A DNA stretch of 17,832 nucleotides from Actinomycetota bacterium (lineage in GTDB: Bacteria; Actinomycetota; Actinomycetes; Streptosporangiales; Streptosporangiaceae), in contig PMST01000299.1 in the NCBI GenBank assembly GCA_003168295.1, positions 19,352 through 37,183 on the forward strand, in the 5' to 3' direction. Shown piece after piece: positions 6,328-12,193 of the stretch (positions within the stretch are counted from its first letter, which is position 1; each line of letters begins with the position of its first letter). A model generated the notes under the pieces. The model saw nothing but the letters and a program-made list of their open reading frames with translations. It had not been told where the DNA came from and did not search any database. The position numbers and the translations under genes are program-made.

Positions 6328-8748
6328 CTACAGGTCGTGTGTGCGCTCCAGGTAGCTCAGCGCCACCCAGCCCACGGGCACGGGAAACCAGAAGGTCAGC
6401 AGCCGGAACAGCAGCACCGAGCTGACCGCGACCGCGCTATGCAGGCCCGCCGCGGTGAGCCCGGCGGTCAGCGCCGCCTCCACCGCGCCCAGGCCGCCGG
6501 GGGTGGGCACGACGGAGCCGATCGCGCTGCCGGTCAGGTACACCACGGCGACGCTCGCGATCGGCACCGACCGGCCGAACGCCGCCACGCACGCGGCCAG
6601 GCACAGGATGTAGGAGGCGGTGAGCATCAGCTGGCCGCCGACGCCCTCGGCCAGCTTGCGCGGCTGCTGCGCCACCTCGAGCAGCCGCGGCAGGACCTGG
6701 CCGAGCGTCGGCGTGACCCGGGCGCGCAGCAGCCGCCGACCGGCGGGCAGCGCGAACACCCCGAGCGCGACGGCGACGATCCCGGCCAGCACGAAGTAGG
6801 CCCACGTCGGCGGATGGATCGGCGTTTTCGCCGTGGTGCCCGCGACCGCGGCGAACACGACGATCAGCGAGATGTGCAGGACGAAAGCCACCACTTGGGC
6901 CAGGCCGACGCTGGCGGCCGCGACCGGCGCGGGGACCTTCTTGCGCTGCAGGTAGCGAACGTTCAGCGCGGCCCCGCCCACCGCGGCGGGGGTGACCAGC
7001 GTGACGAATGATCCGGCCACCTGCACGAACAGGGTGCGGAAGAATTTCAGCCGCGCGGGGACGAAGCCGGACAGCGCCAGCGCGGCGCCGATGTAGGTGG
7101 TCGCCGACAGCGCCAGCCCCGCGATGCTCCAGCGCCAGTCCGCCGAGCGCAGCACGCTGGCCAGGCTGGCCCGCTCGAGCTCGCCGGCCAGCAGGTAGGC
7201 GGCGACCACGCTCGCGACCATGGTGAGCAGGGTGCGCAGCCGGATCCTCTCGAGCCGTACGGCAACCACCGAGCCCTCCGGGACCGCCGCGCTCAGGAGC
7301 TTGCGCAGGGCAGGAAGGACGTCGCGCCGGTGGCGTAGCGCGTGACGCGTCGAGCGGGCCAGCACGACCGGCTGCAGCAGCGGCAGCACCGCCACCAGCT
7401 CGTCGGCGCTCGCCTTCTCCTGCGCCAGATCGGCGGCCCGTTCCGGTCCGACGAAGAGCGCGAGCTCGGCCAGGAGCTGGGAGAGGTCCAGGCGTATCTG
7501 CAGGTCGGTCGCGGCCACATCGCCATCGCCCGGGTCGAGCAGGACGGCCTGGCCGTCGCCGGTTAGCAGGATCCGGTCGGCGGTCAGCGCCCGGTGCGTG
7601 ACCCGGTGCGCGTGCAGCCGGCTCACCGCGTCCCATATCGAGCTGAGCTCGGCGTCGGAACAGCCGGGATTCCGGTTCGCCAGCGTCGTGCCCTCGTAAT
7701 GGGTGTAGGCGAGCACGGAGGCTTCAGGACCGACCCGGACGTAGGCGCGCAGCGGCGGCGTGGGCGCGCCCGCGTCTTCGGCCGCGTACGTCAGCAGCGC
7801 CCGGCGCTCGACCTCGTGATCCACAGACAGCGGGGTGTTGCGTGCCACCTGCCCGAGCAGCCGGACGGACCGGTAAACGCGGTAGATCGCGCCGGCCGCC
7901 TGCTGGTCCTGGTCGTACACGACGACGTCGAGGCTCGTGGTCTCCCCCGTTGTGACCTGGCCCGCCGTGACCTCGCCCGTTGTGGCCGCGTAGCGGCGTG
8001 ATCCGGCGACCCCGGTCCTGGGCTGGCGAACCCGCCGGATCGCGGTCACCCCCACCCCCGCGGCCGCCAGGGCGGCCGCGATGTCGCGGGCGCCGGGACG
8101 CTGCGACGCCGAGCCGGCCACGTACCTGACGGCGAGTCCGATCGCCCGGCCCGCGGCCAGCGTGATCAGCAGGGAAAGAACGGTGGTGTGCAGCGCCGTG
8201 ACGAGCACCACCGAATACACGCCGGCCGCCACCCACATAGCGTTCCGCCAGGACGGCCGGCCGACGAGGCTGATCATGGTGAGGTAGGCGACCAGGCCCA
8301 CCAGGTAAGGGTCGAGGGCGGCGACGTGGCTGGCGCCAGGACGGGACATGATGATCGCGTCGTAGAGCCGGGACGCGGCCGCGTTCCTGAGCAGGTTATC
8401 GACCACCGAGGCGACCGCCGCGGCCAGCACGCCGGTGGCCACCGCCTCGCCCACCCGCCGCAGCTGCCGTCGGAGGAGCAGTTGCAGGCCCAGGGCCACG
8501 GGCACGAGGAACAGGCCGATCAGCGCCACCTTGGGCGCCACGTCGAGCAGCGCGTGCGGCAGCCGCCTGCTCGCACCTACGATGTCGGTCTCCACGCCGG
8601 TCGTGGTCGCGCTGGCCGCGATGCCGGCCAGCACGAGCGCGACGATCTCGATGCAGGACAGCGCGCAGCGCAGCAAGTCGACCGGCTTGCGGATGCGGCG
8701 CTCGAGCTGATCGGTGACCTCGATCTCGCCCGGCTGCGAGGGCGTCAC
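6328..8748 (-). CDS. LPG-synthase/flippase-like TM protein (UPF0104 type) with degenerate kinase-like domain
   Basis: An 806-residue protein in three parts. The N-terminal membrane region has helices at about 30-48, 73-93, 102-118, 147-162 and 170-210. A cytoplasmic kinase-like region follows at about 270-490. The C-terminal lysylphosphatidylglycerol synthase TM / UPF0104 domain is at about 505-800, with the family motifs TPAAVGGAALNVRYLQRK (586-603) and PTPGGLGAVEAA (748-759). The kinase-like catalytic loop reads HRALTADRILL (385-395). The catalytic Asp of HRD is Ala and the metal-binding Asn position is Arg, while DFG reads DPG (405-407). It therefore looks like a pseudokinase that may bind ligand without phosphotransfer. 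UPF0104 domains flip or move lipid-linked molecules, so an envelope lipid role is inferred. GTG at 8748 follows a weak AGGTGA and overlaps a short leader ORF. A small TTGEVTAGQVTTGETT repeat links the two halves. Confidence 0.85.
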   Translation of the reverse strand: MTPSQPGEIEVTDQLERRIRKPVDLLRCALSCIEIVALVLAGIAASATTTGVETDIVGASRRLPHALLDVAPKVALIGLFLVPVALGLQLLLRRQLRRVGEAVATGVLAAAVASVVDNLLRNAAASRLYDAIIMSRPGASHVAALDPYLVGLVAYLTMISLVGRPSWRNAMWVAAGVYSVVLVTALHTTVLSLLITLAAGRAIGLAVRYVAGSASQRPGARDIAAALAAAGVGVTAIRRVRQPRTGVAGSRRYAATTGEVTAGQVTTGETTSLDVVVYDQDQQAAGAIYRVYRSVRLLGQVARNTPLSVDHEVERRALLTYAAEDAGAPTPPLRAYVRVGPEASVLAYTHYEGTTLANRNPGCSDAELSSIWDAVSRLHAHRVTHRALTADRILLTGDGQAVLLDPGDGDVAATDLQIRLDLSQLLAELALFVGPERAADLAQEKASADELVAVLPLLQPVVLARSTRHALRHRRDVLPALRKLLSAAVPEGSVVAVRLERIRLRTLLTMVASVVAAYLLAGELERASLASVLRSADWRWSIAGLALSATTYIGAALALSGFVPARLKFFRTLFVQVAGSFVTLVTPAAVGGAALNVRYLQRKKVPAPVAAASVGLAQVVAFVLHISLIVVFAAVAGTTAKTPIHPPTWAYFVLAGIVAVALGVFALPAGRRLLRARVTPTLGQVLPRLLEVAQQPRKLAEGVGGQLMLTASYILCLAACVAAFGRSVPIASVAVVYLTGSAIGSVVPTPGGLGAVEAALTAGLTAAGLHSAVAVSSVLLFRLLTFWFPVPVGWVALSYLERTHDL

Positions 8749-8802
8749 AGCACGATCGTTTCACCTGGCGGCGTGGACGTCACCGCACGATCGTTTCACC
8801 TG
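8743..8802. repeat. 25-bp tandem direct repeat covering the flippase gene's ribosome-binding and start region
   Basis: Positions 8743-8767 and 8778-8802 match at 24 of 25 bases (only 8749 versus 8784 differs), with a 35-bp period. On the minus strand each copy contains AGGTGA, then ATCG, then a GTG codon. The downstream copy supplies the GTG at 8748 used by the flippase gene. It looks like duplication of a translation-initiation region. Confidence 0.9.
8745..8783 (-). CDS. possible 12-residue leader peptide upstream of the flippase gene
   Basis: The upstream repeat copy provides a second GTG (8783-8781) with the same AGGTGA spacing as the main gene. Its frame reads MTSTPPGETIVL and stops at TGA 8747-8745, which overlaps the main GTG start as GTGA. 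This is the geometry of a translationally coupled leader. It may be an accidental product of the tandem duplication; there is no evidence that it is translated. Confidence 0.3.
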   Translation of the reverse strand: MTSTPPGETIVL

Positions 8803-8893
8803 CGTGACCGGGTGACGTCATCGCATCGCCGTGACCCCTCGCCGGGAATATCGCCGGGCCGGCCTCGGCGGGAATTTAGTCCGGCGGCGATCG

Positions 8894-8921
8894 CTTAAGT
8901 CTATAAATCTGGTCGTAATAC
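8894..8921 (+). promoter_or_regulatory. candidate promoter for the SfnB relic / flavin reductase
   Basis: This is the only AT-rich patch in the 243-bp divergent gap. A CTTAAG at 8894-8899 is followed after 16 bases by TAATAC at 8916-8921, a reasonable sigma70-type -10 with a poor -35. TATAAA at 8902-8907 is an alternative -10. A strong Shine-Dalgarno, GGAGG at 8981-8985, lies six bases before the ATG at 8992, so the downstream frame still has good initiation signals. Confidence 0.35.
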
Positions 8922-8991
8922 TTTACTTCTAGCCTGCGAGGGTGAAAACCTGGACGGGCGGTCGCCTGCTCAGCTTGACTGGAGGATCTCC

Positions 8992-9303
8992 ATGCCCACG
9001 GATACGGCGCCTCTCGACGTGACCGTCAGGACCGCAGCGCCCGTCCCTGTCGTTACCTCGGGCGAGGAGGCCATCAGGGCCGCGGAGGTGATACGCACTA
9101 TGGCTGCAGGCGATCCGGCGATTGCGCAGGTTCCTCAGGGGCACTTCCTTCTCGTGGATGTACTCACGACGGCCGGCGCCCCGGAACAGTGGCGTCGCAA
9201 CGCCCGTAACCACGCCTGCCATCATCCGGTGGCCTGGAGGTATCATCACGTCGGCAACTCCCTGCTAAATGACGTCCTGCCGCCGAACCACGGGCAGATC
9301 TGA
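8992..9303 (+). pseudogene. internally deleted relic of an SfnB/DszC-type acyl-CoA-dehydrogenase-fold monooxygenase
   Basis: The frame is 103 residues with an excellent Shine-Dalgarno. Three blocks resemble separate parts of SfnB-family flavin monooxygenases, normally about 400 residues. Residues 15-31 (APVPVVTSGEEAIRAA) resemble the N-terminus. Residues 31-66 (AEVIRTMAAGDPAIAQVPQG, then HFLLVDVL) resemble the block about 90-125 residues into the full protein. Residues 67-103 (NHACHHPVAWRYHHVGN, then LLNDVLPPNHGQI) resemble the extreme C-terminus (usually HTLHDPVRWKYHxxGN...LPP). About 55 residues after block one and some 250 after block two appear missing, yet the frame is kept. This assignment is from memory of the family, not a search. 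SfnB-like enzymes take part in sulfone/sulfonate sulfur scavenging with reduced flavin. That fits the flavin reductase two bases downstream. The remnant lacks most flavin-binding and catalytic parts, so enzymatic activity is very unlikely. Confidence 0.6.
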
Positions 9304-9305
9304 CC

Positions 9306-9950
9306 ATGACCGGACATGCCAACGCTGGATATTCCGATAACGGAATATCCAGGACCGGGAAATCGGGTCCTGTGCCCACGGGTCCAGTGTCTTCGGGTCC
9401 TGTGCCCTCGGGTCCTCTGCCCTCGGGGACGCGGCATTCAGGGACGGGGGTCTCGGCGGCTGAGTTCCGGGACGCGATGGGGCACTTCGCGACCGGGGTG
9501 ACGGTCGTGACCTCGGTTGACGCCGACGGCGAGCCGGTGGGGACGACCGCCAACGCGGTCACCTCGCTGTCGCTCGACCCGCCGCTTGTCATCGTCTGCT
9601 TCGATCTGGGCAGCGTGACGCTGCAGGCGATCCGCAGCCACGGCGCGTTCGTGGTGAATGTTCTCGCCGCGCCGCAGCAGCACCTGTCGACAAACTTCGC
9701 CCGACGGGGGCTCGCGGCGGCCTGGGACGGGGTACAGCACCGGCGCGGGCCGACCGGCAGCCCGCGACTGGAGGACGTGCTCGCGGTCCTCGAGTGCACC
9801 GTCGAACACGCCCTGCCCGGCGGCGATCACGAGATCATTGTCGGCCGCGTCCGGCACGTGGAAACGAGTGCTAACCCCAACGGGCCGCTGGTGTTCTTCC
9901 GCGGCACCTACGCCTCCCTGACCGACCAGGACCTCCCCGCCTGCGGCTAA
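9306..9950 (+). CDS. flavin reductase family protein (NADH:FMN oxidoreductase type)
   Basis: The 214-residue frame has a standard flavin-reductase (DIM6/NTAB-like) domain from about residue 49. It includes FRDAMGHFATGVTVVTS, GTTANAVTSLSLDPPLVIVC and, near the end, GPLVFFRGTY. It should supply reduced FMN/FAD to a two-component monooxygenase. The immediate upstream gene is the SfnB-type relic, so this enzyme may have lost its original partner. The start is uncertain. ATG at 9306 has no good Shine-Dalgarno but lies two bases after the upstream stop and could be coupled. The first ~48 residues are unlike the family: they cover a perfect palindrome (9325-9352) and four 15-bp repeats encoding GPVPS-like pentads. 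Internal GTG codons at 9372, 9387 and 9402 are alternatives. Family members typically begin only about ten residues before FRxAxGxFATGV. Confidence 0.85.
   Translation: MTGHANAGYSDNGISRTGKSGPVPTGPVSSGPVPSGPLPSGTRHSGTGVSAAEFRDAMGHFATGVTVVTSVDADGEPVGTTANAVTSLSLDPPLVIVCFDLGSVTLQAIRSHGAFVVNVLAAPQQHLSTNFARRGLAAAWDGVQHRRGPTGSPRLEDVLAVLECTVEHALPGGDHEIIVGRVRHVETSANPNGPLVFFRGTYASLTDQDLPACG
9325..9352. promoter_or_regulatory. perfect 12-bp inverted repeat with 4-base loop (operator or hairpin)
   Basis: The arm ctggatattccg (9325-9336) pairs perfectly with cggaatatccag (9341-9352) around ATAA. It begins 19 bases after the ATG at 9306. Its AT content stands out from the GC-rich surroundings. A chance 12-bp perfect match at this spacing is improbable. 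It could be a dimeric regulator's operator or an mRNA hairpin between the relic and the conserved reductase domain. Confidence 0.8.
9364..9423 (+). repeat. four tandem 15-bp repeats in the flavin reductase N-terminus
   Basis: The units start at 9364, 9379, 9394 and 9409, each CGGGTCC followed by variants of TGTGCCCT, with a partial fifth from 9424. In frame they encode GPVPT, GPVSS, GPVPS and GPLPS. The unit length is a multiple of three, so copy number can change without a frameshift. Confidence 0.9.
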
Positions 9951-10131
9951 GTGGGTGGCCCGAAGGACACGAGCAGGTGCGCGCTCGTCCGGTAACAGTC
10001 GTACCGAAGTGCACAGTGCGGCTTCAGTGTGCTGTGGTGCGCTGAGCCCCACCAAGATCATGGTGGATCTGGGTTCCACAGTGGATCCGGTGTACTGGGG
10101 TCTATCAGATCTGCATAGCGGCCCGGCCGGC

Positions 10132-10196
10132 GCTGCTCGTGCAGGTTGGCGAGGCCCGTAAACCTCACCCGTACATACTCGCCCATGAATTCAGAT
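10132..10196. repeat. diverged repeat copy A (core)
   Basis: This starts gctgctcgtgcagg and ends around gaattcagat. It aligns along its length with copy B at 10543-10608, about three-quarters of positions matching by eye. Looser similarity seems to extend leftward: CAGTCG near 9996-10004 and a TGTGG block near 10031-10037 have counterparts near 10460 and 10497. Copy A would then carry about 50 extra bases in the middle. Confidence 0.6.
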
Positions 10197-10542
10197 GACT
10201 AACTTTACCTGGGAGTATTTAGGCTCACGGGAGGATTTTAGGTACTGGGATGCACACAAAACTCCCCGGAGCCAGAATCCTCCCCGAAATGAAGTACCAC
10301 GGCGCGCTCGTGCATCACGGCAACCACAGGTACCCGCCCCCGCCCAGGAATGACCGCAGCGCCCTCATGGCCGGTACCTGGCACCTGCTTGCATAACCGC
10401 GCCTGGAGATGCTTGCCGTCAGCCACTCTGATCAGAGCTGGATCGTCGCTTCGATGGTTCAGTCGCCGTACGAGTCCGATGCGTTCGCACTTGGCATGTG
10501 GCTCTGGGGACCACCACACCCGCACAGGGCCCCCGGTCAAGC

Positions 10543-10608
10543 GCTGCGCGTGCAGGATGGCGAGATTCCCGAGCCTCACCCGCACCTGCTAGCACACGAA
10601 TTCCAAAT
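10543..10608. repeat. diverged repeat copy B (core)
   Basis: This is the counterpart of 10132-10196, same orientation, about 411 bp downstream. Shared landmarks are CGTGCAGG, TGGCGAG, CCTCACCCG and GAATTC in the same order and nearly the same spacing. The divergence suggests an old duplication or two members of a dispersed repeat family. Confidence 0.6.
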
Positions 10609-10649
10609 ACCGGCTCCTAGCGGGGATTTCCAGTCGGCACGATGGACGG

Positions 10650-10677
10650 TTGTGCCGGCTGTTGCCGGCCGGCACAA
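10650..10677. other. perfect 10-bp inverted repeat (hairpin)
   Basis: The arms ttgtgccggc (10650-10659) and gccggcacaa (10668-10677) pair perfectly around an 8-base loop. It lies 20 bases before another perfect hairpin at 10698-10721. Function is unknown; it could be a terminator pair, a binding site or a structured-RNA element. Confidence 0.7.
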
Positions 10678-10697
10678 TGTGCCACCATGCCGGCCAG

Positions 10698-10731
10698 ATC
10701 CGGGAGCGGCGGCTCCCGGATGCGCCCCTTT
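10698..10731 (+). terminator. hairpin plus T-run, rho-independent-terminator-like
   Basis: The arms atccgggagc (10698-10707) and gctcccggat (10712-10721) form a perfect 10-bp stem with a GGCG loop. GCGCCCC and TTTT (10728-10731) follow. It could end plus-strand transcripts from the flavin reductase operon, though it lies about 750 bp past that stop. The T-run is short and offset by six bases, so this is a moderate call. Confidence 0.5.
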
Positions 10732-10882
10732 TGCTGATATTAAGTACCGTTTGACGGTTTCCCAGATGGTGTCCGGCCCGGACCGACGAGGTGGCTGACT
10801 GAACCTCAGAGTCTGACCGTCGCCTCGATCGTGAGCCACCGCGCCGGCCGGTGTTCGGACGTGGCATGCGACTGGCCGGCAC

Positions 10883-10908
10883 TGGATCCGCCATCAAGCC
10901 CGGATCCA
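10883..10908. other. 8-bp inverted repeat around BamHI-like cores
   Basis: The arms tggatccg (10883-10890) and cggatcca (10901-10908) are separated by ten bases. It lies about 100 bp past the yceI stop on the minus strand. No T-run follows. Listed as structure only. Confidence 0.45.
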
Positions 10909-10986
10909 CCGTGCAAAATCCCGCAATCTCGTAACAGGTGGTGATGAGGAATGAGATGGGGCTAGCGGGGCGGATGCGGCATCGCC

Positions 10987-11013
10987 GGGTGCGGGGGCGG
11001 GGCTAGGGCGGGG
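10987..11013 (+). other. G-quadruplex-type motif at the yceI 3' end
   Basis: G-runs lie at 10987-10989, 10993-10997, 10999-11002, 11006-11008 and 11010-11013, with loops of one to three bases. The last run abuts the yceI stop codon (11016-11014, minus strand). The runs are on the plus strand, so yceI mRNA is C-rich here. Confidence 0.7.
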
Positions 11014-11559
11014 TCAGTCCTTGGTGAAGACGGCGTGGATCGTGATGGTGTTGTGCATGGACGCCATGCCGAGCTGGTTCCAGGTGAGGCCGTGATGGGA
11101 CCGGTCTACCTGGACGGTCGCGTCGAGCGCTATCTCGCCATCGGCGGCTGGGGTCGCCGTCGCGGGGAAGGTGATCGGGCGGCTCACTTCCCGGACGTTG
11201 ATGGTGCCCTCGACGGTCAGGCCGTCGGCGGCGGGGGTGAGCTTGCCCAGGGTGAAGGTGATCTCCGGATACTTCTCGGCGTGAAAGAAGTCCGGCGAGC
11301 GCAGATGGGCGTCGCGCTTGGCCAGCTTGGTGTCTAGTGAGTCGGCCGCTACCGCGATCCTGCCCGTGACCTCCCCGGTAGGCGAGACGGTTCCGGCGCC
11401 TTCCATCTTCTTGAAGGTGCCTTTGACCGGGACGAGGCCCCACATGCTCCGGGACTTCAGCGTGGCCGTGGACCGAGCCGGGTCGAGCGTCCAGTTCCCA
11501 GCGAGCGAGCCGTCGGCCAGCCGGGTATGCAGCGTCGCTTCTCGCGAAGGTGCGGTCAT
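11014..11559 (-). CDS. yceI: YceI family protein
   Basis: A 181-residue protein of the YceI/lipocalin-like beta-barrel family, which binds polyisoprenoid-type lipids; precise roles vary and are mostly unproven. Family landmarks are GNWTLDPARSTATLKSRSMW (about 21-40), LRSPDFFHAEKYPEITFT (about 86-103), VREVSRPITF (about 122-131) and VDRSHHGLTW (about 151-160). No signal peptide is seen, so this is probably a cytoplasmic member, as is common in actinobacteria. ATG at 11559 has an ideal AGGAGG seven bases upstream. The frame stays open far upstream through the marR region, but that is not coding. The gene is divergent from marR, and the 93-bp shared region holds a palindrome likely bound by that regulator. 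Confidence 0.92.
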   Translation of the reverse strand: MTAPSREATLHTRLADGSLAGNWTLDPARSTATLKSRSMWGLVPVKGTFKKMEGAGTVSPTGEVTGRIAVAADSLDTKLAKRDAHLRSPDFFHAEKYPEITFTLGKLTPAADGLTVEGTINVREVSRPITFPATATPAADGEIALDATVQVDRSHHGLTWNQLGMASMHNTITIHAVFTKD

Positions 11560-11583
11560 GATCAGTCCTCCTAGACGATTTGC

Positions 11584-11593
11584 GTTGTACAAC
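11584..11593. promoter_or_regulatory. palindromic operator candidate (gttgtacaac) between yceI and marR
   Basis: A perfect 10-bp palindrome in the 93-bp divergent gap. An AT-rich stretch at 11594-11625 includes direct repeats of ATATAC. TTGTACAA-type palindromes suit MarR dimers. It lies about 25 bp upstream of the yceI ATG, so binding would block yceI transcription or its -10 region. Confidence 0.5.
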
Positions 11594-11619
11594 AAAATAG
11601 TTCTGATATACAAACCATA

Positions 11620-11625
11620 TATACT
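11620..11625 (+). promoter_or_regulatory. candidate -10 element of marR
   Basis: TATACT at 11620-11625 is a good -10 about 28 bases before the GTG at 11653. No convincing -35 is seen at the right distance (TAGTTC at 11598-11603 is the nearest). This would allow a regulator-dependent or extended promoter. Confidence 0.4.
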
Positions 11626-11652
11626 CGCGGTGTCGACGTCAAAGGACCATGA

Positions 11653-12147
11653 GTGGCAGCAGAACCGAGCGCGGCTGGGCATTCGGCGGCCTGCTTGCGC
11701 CTGATGCGCCTGTTCCCGCGGGTCATGCGCGGGATACGGCGCTCCCAGGACCAGGCCGTGGCGCACATCGCCGTGCCCCTGAGCCCCCGGCACGTGGCCG
11801 CGCTCGAGCATCTGCGCGAGAGCCCGTTGAGCGTCGGCACCCTCGCGGACCGGCTCGACTTGTCGCTGTCCACCGTCAGCGGTGTCCTGGCCGACCTGGA
11901 TCAGGCCGGGCTGGTGGAACGGTCTGCGGACCAGACCGACCGTCGGCGCACGATCGTCCAGATACGGCCCGGGGCCCGGCTCGCGGTGGAGGAATGGCTG
12001 GACGGCGCGTCCGCGCCGCTGGCCCGGGTGCTCGACCGGCTGGACGCCAGCGAGCGGGCCGCGTTCATCAAGGCCATGGACATGCTCGAAGCGGAGTTCC
12101 GCGGTTCGAGCAGCGAGGGCGGCCCAGCCACCCCGGCAGCCACGTAG
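11653..12147 (+). CDS. MarR-family transcriptional regulator
   Basis: A 164-residue winged helix-turn-helix repressor. An N-terminal dimerisation helix (about 12-36) is followed by PLSPRHVAALEHLRESPLSV. The recognition region is TLADRLDLSLSTVSGVLADL (about 63-82), then AGLVER and the wing SADQTDRRRTIVQI (about 91-104). C-terminal helices complete the dimer interface. GTG at 11653 is set by AAGGA (11642-11646), six bases upstream. The overlapping ATG at 11649 opens a different frame without domains. It is divergent from yceI and is inferred to repress yceI and itself through the TTGTACAA palindrome. The inducer is unknown. The gene is convergent with the FMN reductase, whose stop is 32 bases away. 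Confidence 0.92.
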   Translation: MAAEPSAAGHSAACLRLMRLFPRVMRGIRRSQDQAVAHIAVPLSPRHVAALEHLRESPLSVGTLADRLDLSLSTVSGVLADLDQAGLVERSADQTDRRRTIVQIRPGARLAVEEWLDGASAPLARVLDRLDASERAAFIKAMDMLEAEFRGSSSEGGPATPAAT

Positions 12148-12165
12148 GCCACGCCCGAGAGCGGC

Positions 12166-12193
12166 GGGGTTTTGGGGCTTTAGGGCTTCAGGG
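12166..12193 (+). other. G-quadruplex-type motif between convergent marR and FMN reductase
   Basis: G-runs lie at 12166-12169, 12174-12177, 12183-12185 and 12191-12193, with loops of 4, 5 and 5 bases. It starts 19 bases after the marR stop and covers the last codons of the opposing reductase gene. In marR mRNA it would be a 3'-UTR G-rich structure. No normal hairpin terminator is visible here. Confidence 0.65.

Larger units (their letters stand above)
9951..11013. other. 1.06-kb region without a convincing gene
   Basis: No frame here has a recognisable domain, a Shine-Dalgarno plus start, and normal third-position bias together. The longest candidates (minus 10585-10238 and plus 10409-10798) overlap each other and match nothing I know. 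The stretch is less GC-rich than its neighbours. It contains two diverged copies of one sequence (cores 10132-10196 and 10543-10608). Perfect inverted repeats occur at 10650-10677, 10698-10721 and 10883-10908, and a looser pair is at 10790-10799 / 10831-10840. A G-run cluster lies at its right end. It may be decayed former coding or mobile DNA, or a dispersed intergenic repeat. Confidence 0.6.

Noticed and set aside
8813..8820. TGACGTCA palindrome in the divergent region as a regulator site
   Set aside because: An 8-bp palindrome of common composition, with similar GACGTC strings nearby. No spacing or partner supports a role.
9969..9988. acgagc/gctcgt hairpin after the flavin reductase as a terminator
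   Set aside because: Only six base pairs with an eight-base loop and no T-run.
10238..10585. 115-codon minus frame in the gene-poor stretch
   Set aside because: No recognisable domain; it overlaps another frame on the plus strand and part of repeat copy B, and lacks a clear Shine-Dalgarno. A decayed gene is possible but not supportable.
10409..10798. 129-codon plus frame in the same stretch
   Set aside because: It runs through two perfect hairpins and a terminator-like T-run; no domain or ribosome-binding site.
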